A stretch of 64,000 bases of DNA from Brachybacterium kimchii. Lineage in GTDB: Bacteria; Actinomycetota; Actinomycetes; Actinomycetales; Dermabacteraceae. Shown one piece after another: positions 42,817 to 51,864 of the stretch (positions within the stretch are counted from its first letter, which is position 1; each line of letters starts with the position of its first letter). The translations under genes and the position numbers were made by a program. The notes beneath the pieces are model-generated. The model searched no databases and was not told where the DNA came from. It worked only from the letters and a program-made list of their open reading frames with translations. The stretch spans positions 3,348,001 to 3,412,000 of the forward strand of contig NZ_CP097218.1 of the NCBI RefSeq assembly GCF_023373525.1, in the 5' to 3' direction.

Positions 42817-44133
42817 TCACGCCCCCAGCAGCCCGTCCACGTACTCGTTCCGGAACACCCGCCGCGGGTCCAGACGATCCCGCAGCGCCTGGAAGTCCGA
42901 GAGCCGCGGGTACTGGGCGCGCACGGCGTCGGCGTCGAGCGTGAAGACCTTGCCCCAGTGGGGGCGCGGCGAGAACGGCGCGAGTGCCGACTCGACCGCG
43001 GGCAGCACCGCACGGACCTCGTCCGGCCTGCTCTGCCAGGTGAAGTGGATGCACGCGCTCGCGCGCCCGTGGGCGGGGCTCAGCCAGAGGTCGTCGGCCG
43101 CGGTGGAGCGGATCTCCGAGACGATCAGCAGAGGGCGGATCCGCTCCGCCAGTTCGCTCACCGCGGCGATGGCCGCCCCGACCTGCTCGCGCGGCACGAA
43201 GTACTCCGACTGGATCTCGGCGCCGCTGCTGGGCGTGAACTCCATCCGGAAGTGGGGGAGAACCTCGAACGCGGGGCCGGGCTGCCCGCTCTGGTCGGTG
43301 CAGAACGTGGGCGACATGTCCGGGGCCGGGTGGACGGGGCCCGGGGCGCGCCGCGCGCCGTGCCACGCCTCCGGCATCGGCACCGCGTCGCCCTCGCCCT
43401 CGGCCTCCTGCTTCACCCACACCTGCGCGGCCGTCCCGTTCCAGTGGTGGAACATGCTCACGCTGTAGGCGCTCGCGAGCACGGCGCCAAGGCCCGCGTC
43501 GCTCATCTGCTCGGGAGGCAGGTCCAGGTAGACGGCCTGCCGCATCCGGAAGGCGGGCACCAGGTCGAGCTCGAGGCGGGTGACGATCCCCAGGGCGCCC
43601 AGGGCGAGCACCATCCCGTCGAACACCTCGGGATCGGCCTCGCGGGAGAAGCCGACGAGGTCGCCGTCCGCGGTGACCAGCTCGATCGCCCGCACCGAGG
43701 AGGCGAGCGAGCGCTGGCGGTCACCGGACCCGTGGGTTCCGGTCGCGCTCGCGCCGCCCACCGAGATGTGCGGCAGGGAGCCCATGCTCGGCAGCGCGAG
43801 GCCCTGTTCCCAGAGGGCGGGCACGAGCTCCCCGTACCGGACCCCGGCCCCGACCCGCACGGTGCGGTGCTCCGTGTCGACGTCGATGCCGCCCGGCATC
43901 GCCTCGAGCGTCACCAGGTCCGCGTCGGACGCCGCGACCCGCGAGAACGAGTGCCGGGTGCCGAGCGCCCGTATCCGCTCGGAGCGGCCGACGAGGGCGC
44001 GGAGCGCGTCGAGGGACGTCGGCCGGTGCAGAGGCCCCGGACCGTAGTCGATCGTGCCCGACCAGCTGAGGCCCGGGCGGGCGCCGGCCTCCGCGCCGCC
44101 GGTGGATCCGCGGCTCGGGGAGCTCGCCCCCAT
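42817..44133 (-). CDS. Alditol/xylitol oxidase-type FAD enzyme
   Basis: A 438-residue VAO-family flavoprotein like Streptomyces alditol oxidase. GTRHSF at residues 58-63 supplies His61, the expected covalent FAD site; PHISVGGASATGTHGSGD (about 118) is the FAD loop; HWGKVF near the end is the C-terminal family motif. Alditol oxidases convert xylitol, sorbitol or arabitol to the aldose with release of H2O2. It begins three bases after araA ends on the same strand, so it is probably expressed with L-arabinose isomerase. L-gulono/arabinono-lactone oxidases share the fold and are an alternative. Confidence 0.85.
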   Translation of the reverse strand: MGASSPSRGSTGGAEAGARPGLSWSGTIDYGPGPLHRPTSLDALRALVGRSERIRALGTRHSFSRVAASDADLVTLEAMPGGIDVDTEHRTVRVGAGVRYGELVPALWEQGLALPSMGSLPHISVGGASATGTHGSGDRQRSLASSVRAIELVTADGDLVGFSREADPEVFDGMVLALGALGIVTRLELDLVPAFRMRQAVYLDLPPEQMSDAGLGAVLASAYSVSMFHHWNGTAAQVWVKQEAEGEGDAVPMPEAWHGARRAPGPVHPAPDMSPTFCTDQSGQPGPAFEVLPHFRMEFTPSSGAEIQSEYFVPREQVGAAIAAVSELAERIRPLLIVSEIRSTAADDLWLSPAHGRASACIHFTWQSRPDEVRAVLPAVESALAPFSPRPHWGKVFTLDADAVRAQYPRLSDFQALRDRLDPRRVFRNEYVDGLLGA

Positions 44134-44136
44134 GTC

Positions 44137-45645
44137 TCAGAACCCCTGCGCGAGGCGGTGGAAGACCTGGTTCACGCGCAGCTCCTGCGCGAAGGAGCGC
44201 ACGGTGGTCGACTCGTCGATGACGGCGAGCTCGAGCCCGGAGATCTCCGCGAGGTCCTCCCAGGTCTCGAGGTCGGTCGCCGTGGTCATCACCGTGTGGT
44301 GGGCGGCGCCGGCGGTCAGCCAGCACTCGGCCGACGTCGCCAGGCTCGGCGCGGGCTCCCACACCGCGCAGGCCACGGGCAGGTTCGGCAGGGGCTCGTC
44401 GGGTTCGACGATCTCCACCGTGTTGGCGACCAGGCGGAAGCGCTCGCGCATGTCGCTCATGGCGATCACGAGGCCAGGCCCGGGGTCGGCCGTGAACGTC
44501 AGGCGCACCGGGTCCTCGCGGTCGCCGATCCCCAGCGGGTGGATCTCGAGGCGGGGCCGCGCGGTGGTCAGCGACGGGGAGACCTCGAGCATGTGGGCGC
44601 CGAGGATCTTCTGCTCGCCGGGCGTGAGCTCGTAGGTGTAGTCCTCCATGAGCGAGGCGCCGCCGGGGAGGCCGTATCCCATGACGTTCGCGACGCGCAC
44701 CAGGATCGCGGTCTTCCAGTCGCCCTCGGCGCCGAAGCCGTAGCCGTCGGCCATGAGGCGCTGCACCGGCAGGCCGGGGAGCTGGCGCAGCCCGCCGAGG
44801 TCCTCGAAGTTGGTGGTGAAGGCGCCGAAGCCGCCCTCCTCGAGGAAGGAGCGCAGGCCCAGCTCGAGCCGCGCGCCGTAGCGCAGGGACTCGCGGCGCT
44901 CGCCGCCCTCCCGCAGCTCGGGGACGACGTCGTACTCGGCGTCGTAGACCGCGACGAGCTCGTCGATCGCGGACTCGTCGATGCCGTCGACGACCTCGAC
45001 GAGGTCGTTCACGCCCCACGTGTTCACCGAGACGCCCAGTCGCAGCTCGGCCTCGGTCTTGTCGCCCTCGGTGACGGCGACGTCGCGCATGTTGTCGCCG
45101 AAGCGGGCGAGGCGCAGCGAGTGCATCTCCGCCCAGCCCGTCGCCGCGCGCGCCCAGCGGCCGATGCGCTGTTGGACGTCGACATGGGAGGCGTGTCCGA
45201 CGACGGTCTTGCGCTCGACGCCGAGCCGCGAGGCGATGTACCCGAACTCGCGGTCGCCGTGGGCGGCCTGGTTGAGGTTCATGAAGTCCATGTCGATGCT
45301 CGACCAGGGCAGCTTCTCGTTCGCCTGCGTGTGCAGGTGCAGCAGAGGGGTCTGCAGGGCGTCGAGCCCGAGGATCCACATCTTCGCCGGGGAGAAGGTG
45401 TGCATCCAGGCGATGACGCCCACGCACGCCGGGTCGGAGTTCGCCGCGAGAGCGGTCTCGCGGATCGCGTCGCGGCTGGTGAGCACGGGCTTCCAGACGA
45501 TCTTCACGGGCACGTCGCTCGCGGCGTCGAGGGTCTCGGCGATGACGCGGGACTGCTCGGCGACCTGGTCGAGCGTCTCCTGCCCGTACAGGCCCTGGCT
45601 GCCGGTGAGGAACCAGATCTCGCGTGCGGCGAACGGGTTGTCCAC
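44137..45645 (-). CDS. araA: L-arabinose isomerase
   Basis: A 502-residue AraA of normal length. It begins with the family segment [18 protein letters not shown] and carries [12 protein letters not shown] (about 80), [17 protein letters not shown] (about 120), and the metal-site region [20 protein letters not shown] and [16 protein letters not shown] (about 300). It converts L-arabinose to L-ribulose. A copy of the ara operator and a -10-like TAGGAT lie immediately upstream. Unlike many ara operons, araA is separated from araB and araD by a BCCT transporter gene. Confidence 0.97.
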   Translation of the reverse strand: MDNPFAAREIWFLTGSQGLYGQETLDQVAEQSRVIAETLDAASDVPVKIVWKPVLTSRDAIRETALAANSDPACVGVIAWMHTFSPAKMWILGLDALQTPLLHLHTQANEKLPWSSIDMDFMNLNQAAHGDREFGYIASRLGVERKTVVGHASHVDVQQRIGRWARAATGWAEMHSLRLARFGDNMRDVAVTEGDKTEAELRLGVSVNTWGVNDLVEVVDGIDESAIDELVAVYDAEYDVVPELREGGERRESLRYGARLELGLRSFLEEGGFGAFTTNFEDLGGLRQLPGLPVQRLMADGYGFGAEGDWKTAILVRVANVMGYGLPGGASLMEDYTYELTPGEQKILGAHMLEVSPSLTTARPRLEIHPLGIGDREDPVRLTFTADPGPGLVIAMSDMRERFRLVANTVEIVEPDEPLPNLPVACAVWEPAPSLATSAECWLTAGAAHHTVMTTATDLETWEDLAEISGLELAVIDESTTVRSFAQELRVNQVFHRLAQGF

Positions 45646-45664
45646 GGGGTCTCCTTCGGTCGTG

Positions 45665-45680
45665 GTTGAACGTTCACATC
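45665..45680 (-). promoter_or_regulatory. ara operator before araA
   Basis: Read in the direction of araA it is GATGTGAACGTTCAAC, 20 bases before the start codon and next to a -10-like TAGGAT. It belongs to a set of matching sites at 48691, 50476, 53051 and 53110. Confidence 0.7.
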
Positions 45681-45732
45681 CTAGGGTGGGGAGCCGGTTC
45701 GGCGCGAGATCCCGTCCCGGATGCGGACAGCC

Positions 45733-45765
45733 AGGAGGCCGCCGCCCACGGGGCGACGGCCTCCT
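45733..45765 (-). terminator. Strong hairpin after the BCCT gene
   Basis: AGGAGGCCG-C-CGCCC and GGGCG-A-CGGCCTCCT form a stem of 14 pairs with one mismatch and a three-base loop, 22 bases past the BCCT stop. It insulates araA from upstream transcription. Confidence 0.7.
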
Positions 45766-45787
45766 CTTGGCCCGAGATGTCGAGGTG

Positions 45788-47704
45788 TCAGTCCTCGCGG
45801 CGCTTCGAGCCGGGGCGTGCGGAGCGTCCGCCCCGCTGCCCCCTGTCGAGGGCGCCGCGGGTCGCCGAGAGCCGGTAGTCGATCCGGTCGTCGACGAAGC
45901 TGCCCAGCTGCTCGTTCTCCGGGAGCGACCCGGTGACGTGCTCGGTCACGCGCTCGAGGCGGGCGCTGAGCTCGTGCGCCTCGACGACCGCCGAGTCCAG
46001 GCGCAGCGCCTTGACCAGCGCCACGCACATGAGCAGCAGGATCACGCTGAACGGCAGGGCCGTGGCCAGCGAACCCGCCTGCAGGGACTCCAGCCCGCCC
46101 GAGAGCAGCAGCGCGGCGGCGAGGAAGCCCGAGAGGGCGGCCCACAGGATGCGCGACCACATCGGCGGATTCGGGTGACCGCCCGAGGCGAGCATGTCGA
46201 CCACGAGGGACCCGGAGTCCGAGGAGGTGATGAAGAAGATCGCGACCAGCAGGATGCCCAGCACCGAGAGGATGCCGCTGAGCGGAAGGTCCTCGAGGAT
46301 GCGGAACAGCGACTCCTCGGCCGTGATGTCGCCGAGGTCGCCCGCGCCGAACCACTGGCGGTACAGGCCGCTGCCGCCCCAGATCGAGAACCAGACCATG
46401 CCGACCACGGAGGGCACCAGCAGCACGCCGGCGATGAACTCGCGCACCGTGCGACCGCGGGAGATGCGGGCGATGAACACGCCCACGAACGGCGCCCAGG
46501 CGATCCACCAGCCCCAGTAGAACAGGGTGGCGCCGGACCACCAGGTCTGCGCCTTCTCGGAGCGCTGGTAGGCGCCCACGTCGAGGGTCATGTGGAAGAC
46601 GTTGGCGAAGTAGACGCCCAGGGACTCGACGAAGTTCTGCAGCAGGAAGACGGTGGGCCCGAACAGCAGCGCCACGATCATCAGCAGGCCGGCGAGCGAG
46701 AGGTTGATGTTCGAGAGCCACTTGATGCCCGCGCCGACGCCGCTGACCACGGACATCATGGCCAGCAGCGAGATCACGACGATCAGCGCCACGAGCAGCC
46801 AGTTGCTGACGTCGCCGATCAGGCCGATGGCCTGCATGCCGGCGGAGATCTGCTGGACGCCCAGGCCCAGCGAGGTGGCGATGCCGAAGACGGTGCCGAA
46901 GATCGCGAGGACGTCGATGACGTCGCCGACCCAGCCCTTGACGCGCTCGCCGAAGATCGGCTCGAGCGCCCACCGGATCGAGACGGGACGGCCGCGACGG
47001 TGCACGGCGTAGGCGAGGGCCAGGCCGATCACGGCGTAGCAGGCCCAGGGGTGCAGGCCCCAGTGCAGGAAGGTCTGCGCCATGGCCAGACCGGAGAGCT
47101 CCACGCCCTCGCCGTCCCATCCGGGCTTCACGTTGGTGGTGGTGTACCCCAGGGGCTCGGCGACGCCGTAGAAGACCAGGCCGATGCCCATGCCGGCGGC
47201 GAACAGCATCGCGAACCACGAGAGGGTCGAGAACTCGGGTCGGTCCTCGTCCCGGCCCAGGCGGATCCGGCCGAAGCGGCTCAGCGCGATGATCGCCGAG
47301 AACGCCACGAAGAGGCCGATGATCAGCATGTAGTACCAGCCCAGGGTCGCCACGATCCAGTTCTGGACGCCCTGGAAGACGGTGCTGGAGACGTCGGGGG
47401 CGATCACGGTGCCCACGGCGACCGCGAGGATCACGATCAGGGAGGGCCAGAAGACGGCGGGGGCGATGGTGCCGCGGCCGATGCGCGCGCCCTGTCGGCG
47501 CAGCTTCTGGGTGATCTCGTCGTCGCTGTCGCGCTCGTCGATCTGCAGGTGCTCGGGCAGATGGACGGTGGTGGGGAGGTCCTCGGGCCAGGCGGCGGGA
47601 CGGTCGTGCGAGGAGGTGGGGGAGTCGGTCGCCGCGTCGGCGGCTTCGGGCGGGATGGGCGAGCTCAAGCAGTTCCCTTCGACGAAGGCTGGTGCGTCGT
47701 GCAT
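45788..47704 (-). CDS. BCCT-family (betaine/choline/carnitine) transporter
   Basis: A 638-residue secondary transporter with 12 predicted helices. The family signature appears as [20 protein letters not shown], with [20 protein letters not shown] earlier. N- and C-terminal cytoplasmic tails are long and charged, the C-tail ending in Arg/Lys-rich sequence, as in osmosensing carriers. Substrate is probably glycine betaine or a related quaternary amine. An in-frame TTG at 47668 with GAAGGGAA just upstream is a better-supported start than ATG 47704. No ara operator precedes it, so it seems not to belong to the arabinose regulon although it splits it. Confidence 0.88.
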   Translation of the reverse strand: MHDAPAFVEGNCLSSPIPPEAADAATDSPTSSHDRPAAWPEDLPTTVHLPEHLQIDERDSDDEITQKLRRQGARIGRGTIAPAVFWPSLIVILAVAVGTVIAPDVSSTVFQGVQNWIVATLGWYYMLIIGLFVAFSAIIALSRFGRIRLGRDEDRPEFSTLSWFAMLFAAGMGIGLVFYGVAEPLGYTTTNVKPGWDGEGVELSGLAMAQTFLHWGLHPWACYAVIGLALAYAVHRRGRPVSIRWALEPIFGERVKGWVGDVIDVLAIFGTVFGIATSLGLGVQQISAGMQAIGLIGDVSNWLLVALIVVISLLAMMSVVSGVGAGIKWLSNINLSLAGLLMIVALLFGPTVFLLQNFVESLGVYFANVFHMTLDVGAYQRSEKAQTWWSGATLFYWGWWIAWAPFVGVFIARISRGRTVREFIAGVLLVPSVVGMVWFSIWGGSGLYRQWFGAGDLGDITAEESLFRILEDLPLSGILSVLGILLVAIFFITSSDSGSLVVDMLASGGHPNPPMWSRILWAALSGFLAAALLLSGGLESLQAGSLATALPFSVILLLMCVALVKALRLDSAVVEAHELSARLERVTEHVTGSLPENEQLGSFVDDRIDYRLSATRGALDRGQRGGRSARPGSKRRED

Positions 47705-47763
47705 CGGACATCGGACGTCGTCGGCCGAACCTCCAGCGTCGGTGCTTCCCAGACTTCTTTCAA

Positions 47764-47778
47764 GGGGCGAGCCGCCCC
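47764..47778 (-). terminator. Hairpin after araD
   Basis: GGGGCG and CGCCCC with a three-base loop; on the minus strand it is followed by TTGAAAG. A second small palindrome CGTCAC-G-GTGACG lies at 47784-47796. Both sit between araD and the BCCT gene. Confidence 0.4.
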
Positions 47779-47899
47779 ACGGGCGTCACGGTGACGGGGA
47801 GGGGGAGGCATCGCTCCTGCTCGCGCCGGAGATCCGTGGAGCGGCGCACGGCACCGGGGTTACTGACCTCATAGTCGTCGAACGCGCCGACGGCGGCAC

Positions 47900-48658
47900 T
47901 CAGCGCTGCCCGTACACGTTCTGGTAGCGGTCGAAGAGGGAGTCGACGAGAGTCTCGGGGACCGCCAGCGGCTCGCCGAGCTGGCGGGAGATGTGGACCG
48001 TGCGCGCGACCTCCTCGCACATGACGGCGGCCTTCACCGCGTCGCGCGCATCCTGCCCGATCGTGAACGGGCCGTGGTTCCGCATGAGCACGGCCCGCGA
48101 GCGGGAGGTGCCGAGGGTCTCGACGATGCCCTGTCCGATCGAGTCGTCGCCGATCACGGCGAGCGGGCCCACGGGGATCGGCCCGCCGAACTCGTCGGCC
48201 ATCATCGTCAGCACGCAGGGGATCTCCTCGCCGCGCGCCGCCCAGGCGGTCGCATAGGTCGAGTGGGTGTGCACGACCCCGCCGACCTTGTCCATGTGGC
48301 GGTACACGTAGGCGTGGGCGGCGGTGTCGGAGGAGGGGGAGAGGGACTCGGGCGTGCCGTCGGCGATCTTCTCCCCGTCGAGCGTGCACACGACCATCGA
48401 CTCGGGGGAGAGGTCGTCGTACGAGACGCCGGAGGGCTTGATGACGAACAGCTCCGGGGCGTCCGCGGGATCGGTCGACGGCGCGCCGTCCGATGGCGCG
48501 CCGGCCGACGGGCGGGGCACGCGCTCGGACACGTTCCCGGCGGTCCAGACGACCAGGCCGTTGCGCGGGAGCTCCGCGTGCAGCGCGGCGACGCGCTCGC
48601 GGGTCCGCGCGACCGCCTCCTGGACGGCCTCGGGGAGCTCGGTGAGGACGAGGGTCAT
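47900..48658 (-). CDS. araD: L-ribulose-5-phosphate 4-epimerase
   Basis: A 252-residue class II aldolase/epimerase. GNVSERV (about 38), VIKPSGVSYDDL (about 65), the zinc site VVHTHSTYATAWA (about 130), EFGGPIPVGP and VLMRNHGPFTIG (about 185) are in the order of AraD. It converts L-ribulose 5-phosphate to D-xylulose 5-phosphate. A Ser/Gly/Pro-rich insert follows residue 45. Start is ATG 48658 with GAAGGAG upstream. It has its own operator-controlled promoter at 48691-48730. Confidence 0.93.
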   Translation of the reverse strand: MTLVLTELPEAVQEAVARTRERVAALHAELPRNGLVVWTAGNVSERVPRPSAGAPSDGAPSTDPADAPELFVIKPSGVSYDDLSPESMVVCTLDGEKIADGTPESLSPSSDTAAHAYVYRHMDKVGGVVHTHSTYATAWAARGEEIPCVLTMMADEFGGPIPVGPLAVIGDDSIGQGIVETLGTSRSRAVLMRNHGPFTIGQDARDAVKAAVMCEEVARTVHISRQLGEPLAVPETLVDSLFDRYQNVYGQR

Positions 48659-48690
48659 GGGGCTCCTTCGACGTGCGACCACACCATCAT

Positions 48691-48705
48691 GGCAACGTTC
48701 ACATT
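48691..48705 (-). promoter_or_regulatory. ara operator before araD
   Basis: Read toward araD it is AATGTGAACGTTGCC. It overlaps the -10 box of the araD promoter, a typical repressor position. Confidence 0.7.
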
Positions 48706-48730
48706 ACGGGTCCGCCGATGCCTCGCGCAA
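48701..48730 (-). promoter_or_regulatory. araD promoter
   Basis: On the minus strand TTGCGC (48730-48725) and TAATGT (48706-48701) are 18 bases apart. The same TTGCGC -35 box occurs at 53096 and 60910. Confidence 0.6.
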
Positions 48731-48789
48731 GGCGGCACGGCGGAGTGCGCGCGAGCGGCGCGAAAGGGGGGGGGCGTGCCCCGTCGGCC

Positions 48790-50445
48790 TCAGTCGATCG
48801 ACTCCCCGGCGAGGCGCTCGACGGGCAGCGCCGCGCGGTAGCCGCGCAGCCAGTCGGCGTAGCCCTGCGCGCCCGCGTCGGTCGGCTCGAGCGTCGTGAC
48901 CTCCTGGGAGGCGAAGACCTCGTCGGCCAGGAAGCGGCGCAGCGCCTCGGTGGTCGCCCCGTCCGATGCGGCCTTCCCCTCCGCGAGCTGCGCCGTGTGC
49001 GCGGCGAGCAGCGCCATGCCCCAGGCGCCGCCCTCGCCGGCCGATGCGCCGAGGGCGACCGGTGTGCGCAGGGCGTCGGCGAGGACCTGCTGGGCGACGC
49101 CCTTCGTGCGGAAGATGCCGCCGTGGGCGTACATGACGTCGAGCCCCACCTTCTCCTCCTCGAGGAGCACCTCCATGCCCGCGGCCAGCGCGCCGAAGGC
49201 GCCGTGCAGCTGGGCGCGCATGAGGTTCTCGAGCGTGAAGCTCGCCTGCTGGGTGCGCACGAGCAGCGGCCGGCCGGAGGCGACGCCCGTCTGGTGCTCA
49301 CCCGAGAGGTAGTTGAAGGACAGCACCCCGCCCGCGTCGGCGTCGCCCGCGGCGCCCGCCTCGAAGAGCCGCGCGTACAGGTCCTCGGTGTCGACGTCCT
49401 GCCCGAGCAGCTGAGCGAACTGCGCGAACACGCCGAGCCACTGGTCGAGATCGCCCGTGCAGTTGTTCGTGTGGATCATCGCGACCGGATCGCCCGAAGG
49501 CGTCGTGACCATGTCGATCTCCTCGCGGGGCGTCGCGAGCGGACGCTCGAGCACGACCATCGCGAACGCGCTGGTCCCGGCGCTCACATTGCCCGTGCGC
49601 GGGGCGATCGCCTGGGTCGCGACCATCCCCGTGCCCGCGTCCCCCTCGGGCGGCGCGGTGAGGACGCCCGCCTCGAGGGTGCCCGACGGATCGAGCAGCC
49701 GTGCGCCCTCCTCGGTGAGCGTCCCGGCGTCCTGCCCGGCCACGAGCACCTCCGGGAGCAGGTCGGCGAGATCCCAGGGGACGTCGGCGACGGCGTCCAG
49801 GGCGGCGAAGCGCTCCAGGAGCTCGTGGTCGTAGTCCGGCGCGTCGCTCGCGGAGGAGATCGGGAACATCCCGCTGGCATCGCCCACGCCCAGCACGGAG
49901 CGCCCGGTGAGGCGGCGGTGGACGAGGCCGGAGAGCGTGGTGATCGCGGCGATCCTCCCCACGTGCTCCTCGCCGCCGAGCACGGCGTGCAGGAGATGGG
50001 AGACGGACCAGCGCAGGGGGATGTTCTGGCCGAAGGTCTCCGAGAGCAGGGACGCGGCGTCGGACGTATAGGTGTTGCGCCAGGTGCGGAACGGGGCGAG
50101 CAGCTCGCCGTCCGCGTCCAGGGCGATGTAGCCGTGCATCATCGCGGAGACGCCCAGGGACGCCAGGCGGGTGAGCGGCACGTCGAAGCGCGTGCGCACG
50201 GCGTCGGCGAGGTCCGCGAAGCACGCGGCGAGACCTTCCCAGACCTCGTCCATCGGGTAGGTCCAGCTGTCGTCGGCGAGCGTGTTCTCCCAGGCGAAGG
50301 AGCCGGTCGCGAGCACGGCCCCCGCGTCATCGACGAGGGCCGCCTTGATCCGGGTCGAGCCCAGCTCGATCCCCAGGTGCGCGCGCCCCCGGGAGATGAG
50401 GTCGGCGGCATCGGGGCGGGGAGCGGTCACATCGTCGTGGGTCAT
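48790..50445 (-). CDS. araB: Ribulokinase
   Basis: A 551-residue FGGY kinase. HLGIELGSTRIKAALVDDAG at residue 23 is the phosphate motif typical of actinobacterial AraB; others are LGVSAMMHGYIALD (about 98), WRNTYTSDAASLL, VGDASGMFPIS, VSAGTSAFAMVVLERP (about 298) and YAHGGIFRTKGVAQQV (about 440). It phosphorylates L-ribulose at C5. It stands between araD and the permease gene, with its own operator at 50476. Length and motifs separate it from the two shorter kinases of the polyol locus. Confidence 0.92.
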   Translation of the reverse strand: MTHDDVTAPRPDAADLISRGRAHLGIELGSTRIKAALVDDAGAVLATGSFAWENTLADDSWTYPMDEVWEGLAACFADLADAVRTRFDVPLTRLASLGVSAMMHGYIALDADGELLAPFRTWRNTYTSDAASLLSETFGQNIPLRWSVSHLLHAVLGGEEHVGRIAAITTLSGLVHRRLTGRSVLGVGDASGMFPISSASDAPDYDHELLERFAALDAVADVPWDLADLLPEVLVAGQDAGTLTEEGARLLDPSGTLEAGVLTAPPEGDAGTGMVATQAIAPRTGNVSAGTSAFAMVVLERPLATPREEIDMVTTPSGDPVAMIHTNNCTGDLDQWLGVFAQFAQLLGQDVDTEDLYARLFEAGAAGDADAGGVLSFNYLSGEHQTGVASGRPLLVRTQQASFTLENLMRAQLHGAFGALAAGMEVLLEEEKVGLDVMYAHGGIFRTKGVAQQVLADALRTPVALGASAGEGGAWGMALLAAHTAQLAEGKAASDGATTEALRRFLADEVFASQEVTTLEPTDAGAQGYADWLRGYRAALPVERLAGESID

Positions 50446-50475
50446 GGCCCTATTCGATCAGGCCCACCCGGGGTC

Positions 50476-50490
50476 GGCAACGTGCACATC
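50476..50490 (-). promoter_or_regulatory. ara operator before araB
   Basis: Read toward araB it is GATGTGCACGTTGCC, one base from the consensus, 31 bases before the start codon. Confidence 0.65.
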
Positions 50491-50499
50491 GGACGCGAC

Positions 50500-50538
50500 G
50501 GGAGGATCCGGCCTCCCCGGGGACGGCGGCACGGCCGC
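50500..50538 (-). terminator. Two tandem hairpins after the permease gene
   Basis: GGGAGG/CCTCCC (50500-50517) and GCGGC/GCCGC (50526-50538). The second adjoins the permease stop codon directly. Confidence 0.45.
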
Positions 50539-51759
50539 TCAGAGCGCGAGCACGGCCCCCGCCGCGAGCCCCGCCGCGAGCACCACGCCCGCGATCCCGG
50601 CCGAGGCCCGCCAGGTCAGCGCCCGCCCCACCATGACGAGCGAGGGGAGGCTGACGGCGCTCAGGCAGATCAGCGCGACGCCCTCGGCCCACGGGTCGGC
50701 GCCGAGCGCCGCCAAGGCGAGGAGCACCGGGATCTCGCCGGCCGTCGGGATCACCATGAGCACGGCGATCAGGGCGAAGACCAGCACCGCCGCGACGGAC
50801 CAGTCGATCGCCTCCAGCCGCCATCCGCCCAGGTGCAGCAGCACGCCGACCACGAACACGATCCCGAGGTACTCGGGGACGAGCCGCACCGCGAGGCGTC
50901 CCAGCTCGCGCAGGAACCGCAGGGGAGCGGAGGCGGAGGAGTGCGACCCGATCCCTCCTGCCGAGGCCGTCCCGGGCTCCGCCGTCCAAGGGACGACGGG
51001 AGTCGCGGCGACCGCCACCCGCTCACCGCCGACGCCTGCGGGGCCCGATGGCGAACCGATCTGCGCCCCGCGCCCCGCGAGCCTCCCCGCGACGACCACC
51101 GCGACGGCCACGAGCGCGATGCCGACGACCACGCGCGTCGCAGCCCACTGCCACGGACCGATGATCGCGAGGAACACGATGACAGCGGGGTTCAGCACCG
51201 GGTTGGACAGCCAGAACGCCGTCGCCGCGCGGACCGGGACCCCCGCGCGCCGCAGGCCGACGACCACCGGGGCGGTGCAGCACGTGCACATCATCGCGGG
51301 AAGGCCCGCGAGGGCCGCCCGGGCGGCGCCCCGATCGTCGGACCATCCCGCGGCTGTGCCGGCACCGGATCGCGCCCGACCGCCCGTGATCAGCCGCGCG
51401 AGCCTCTCGGGACCCAGGAAGGCCTGGACCGCCGCGGAGATGACGAGCGCGACCAGCAGCGCCTTCCAGATCGCCAGCGTGTAGGTGACCAGGAAGTCCC
51501 AGCCGCCGCGCCACCACGTCGGCGCGTCGACCGCCGCGTCCGAGAGCACCGACCCGTCCCAGGTGCCGCTCTCTGCGAGCCCGATCGTCTTCAGCGTGTA
51601 CGGGTACCACTTCGCCCACAGCAGCCCGAGCGCCGCGATCGCGAGCACCAGCAGGACCGGGCCGACGTAGCGACCGGCGGAACCCCGCGCGGGCGACGGC
51701 TCGCTCGGCGCACCGGGCGAGGACGGGGCGGGGGAGGCGGGATGCGTGGTCACGGGCAC
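50539..51759 (-). CDS. DUF318/ArsP-like membrane permease
   Basis: A 406-residue membrane protein of the permease family that includes YraQ and ArsP. The hallmark MMCTCCTAPVVVGLRRAG with paired cysteines lies about residue 160, followed by SNPVLNPAVIVFLAIIG; a second half repeats the fold (GEIPVLLALAALGADPW). About eight helices are predicted, with a Gly/Ser-rich cytoplasmic loop between halves. Members move organoarsenicals or unknown solutes. It starts at GTG, 105 bases after the LacI gene ends. Its link to arabinose use is unclear; it may be an unrelated passenger. Confidence 0.82.
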   Translation of the reverse strand: MPVTTHPASPAPSSPGAPSEPSPARGSAGRYVGPVLLVLAIAALGLLWAKWYPYTLKTIGLAESGTWDGSVLSDAAVDAPTWWRGGWDFLVTYTLAIWKALLVALVISAAVQAFLGPERLARLITGGRARSGAGTAAGWSDDRGAARAALAGLPAMMCTCCTAPVVVGLRRAGVPVRAATAFWLSNPVLNPAVIVFLAIIGPWQWAATRVVVGIALVAVAVVVAGRLAGRGAQIGSPSGPAGVGGERVAVAATPVVPWTAEPGTASAGGIGSHSSASAPLRFLRELGRLAVRLVPEYLGIVFVVGVLLHLGGWRLEAIDWSVAAVLVFALIAVLMVIPTAGEIPVLLALAALGADPWAEGVALICLSAVSLPSLVMVGRALTWRASAGIAGVVLAAGLAAGAVLAL

Positions 51760-51864
51760 GAAGCCTAGTGCTGCACGGCGCTCGCGTGGGTTCTCGTGCG
51801 AGCCGTTCGCGCGGCCGGGACCGTCGTGCCGCGGGGCAGGGATCGGACGACGAGCCGCTCCGCG

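Noticed and set aside
42814..47794. Long plus-strand frames of 937-951 codons over the alditol oxidase, araA and BCCT genes
   Set aside because: They mirror the codon bias of the real minus-strand genes and show no family similarity.
48673..51768. A 1031-codon plus-strand open frame
   Set aside because: It is antisense to araB, araD-side sequence and the permease, is composed of Arg/Gly/Asp/Glu/His-rich nonsense typical of high-GC shadow frames, and has no motif.
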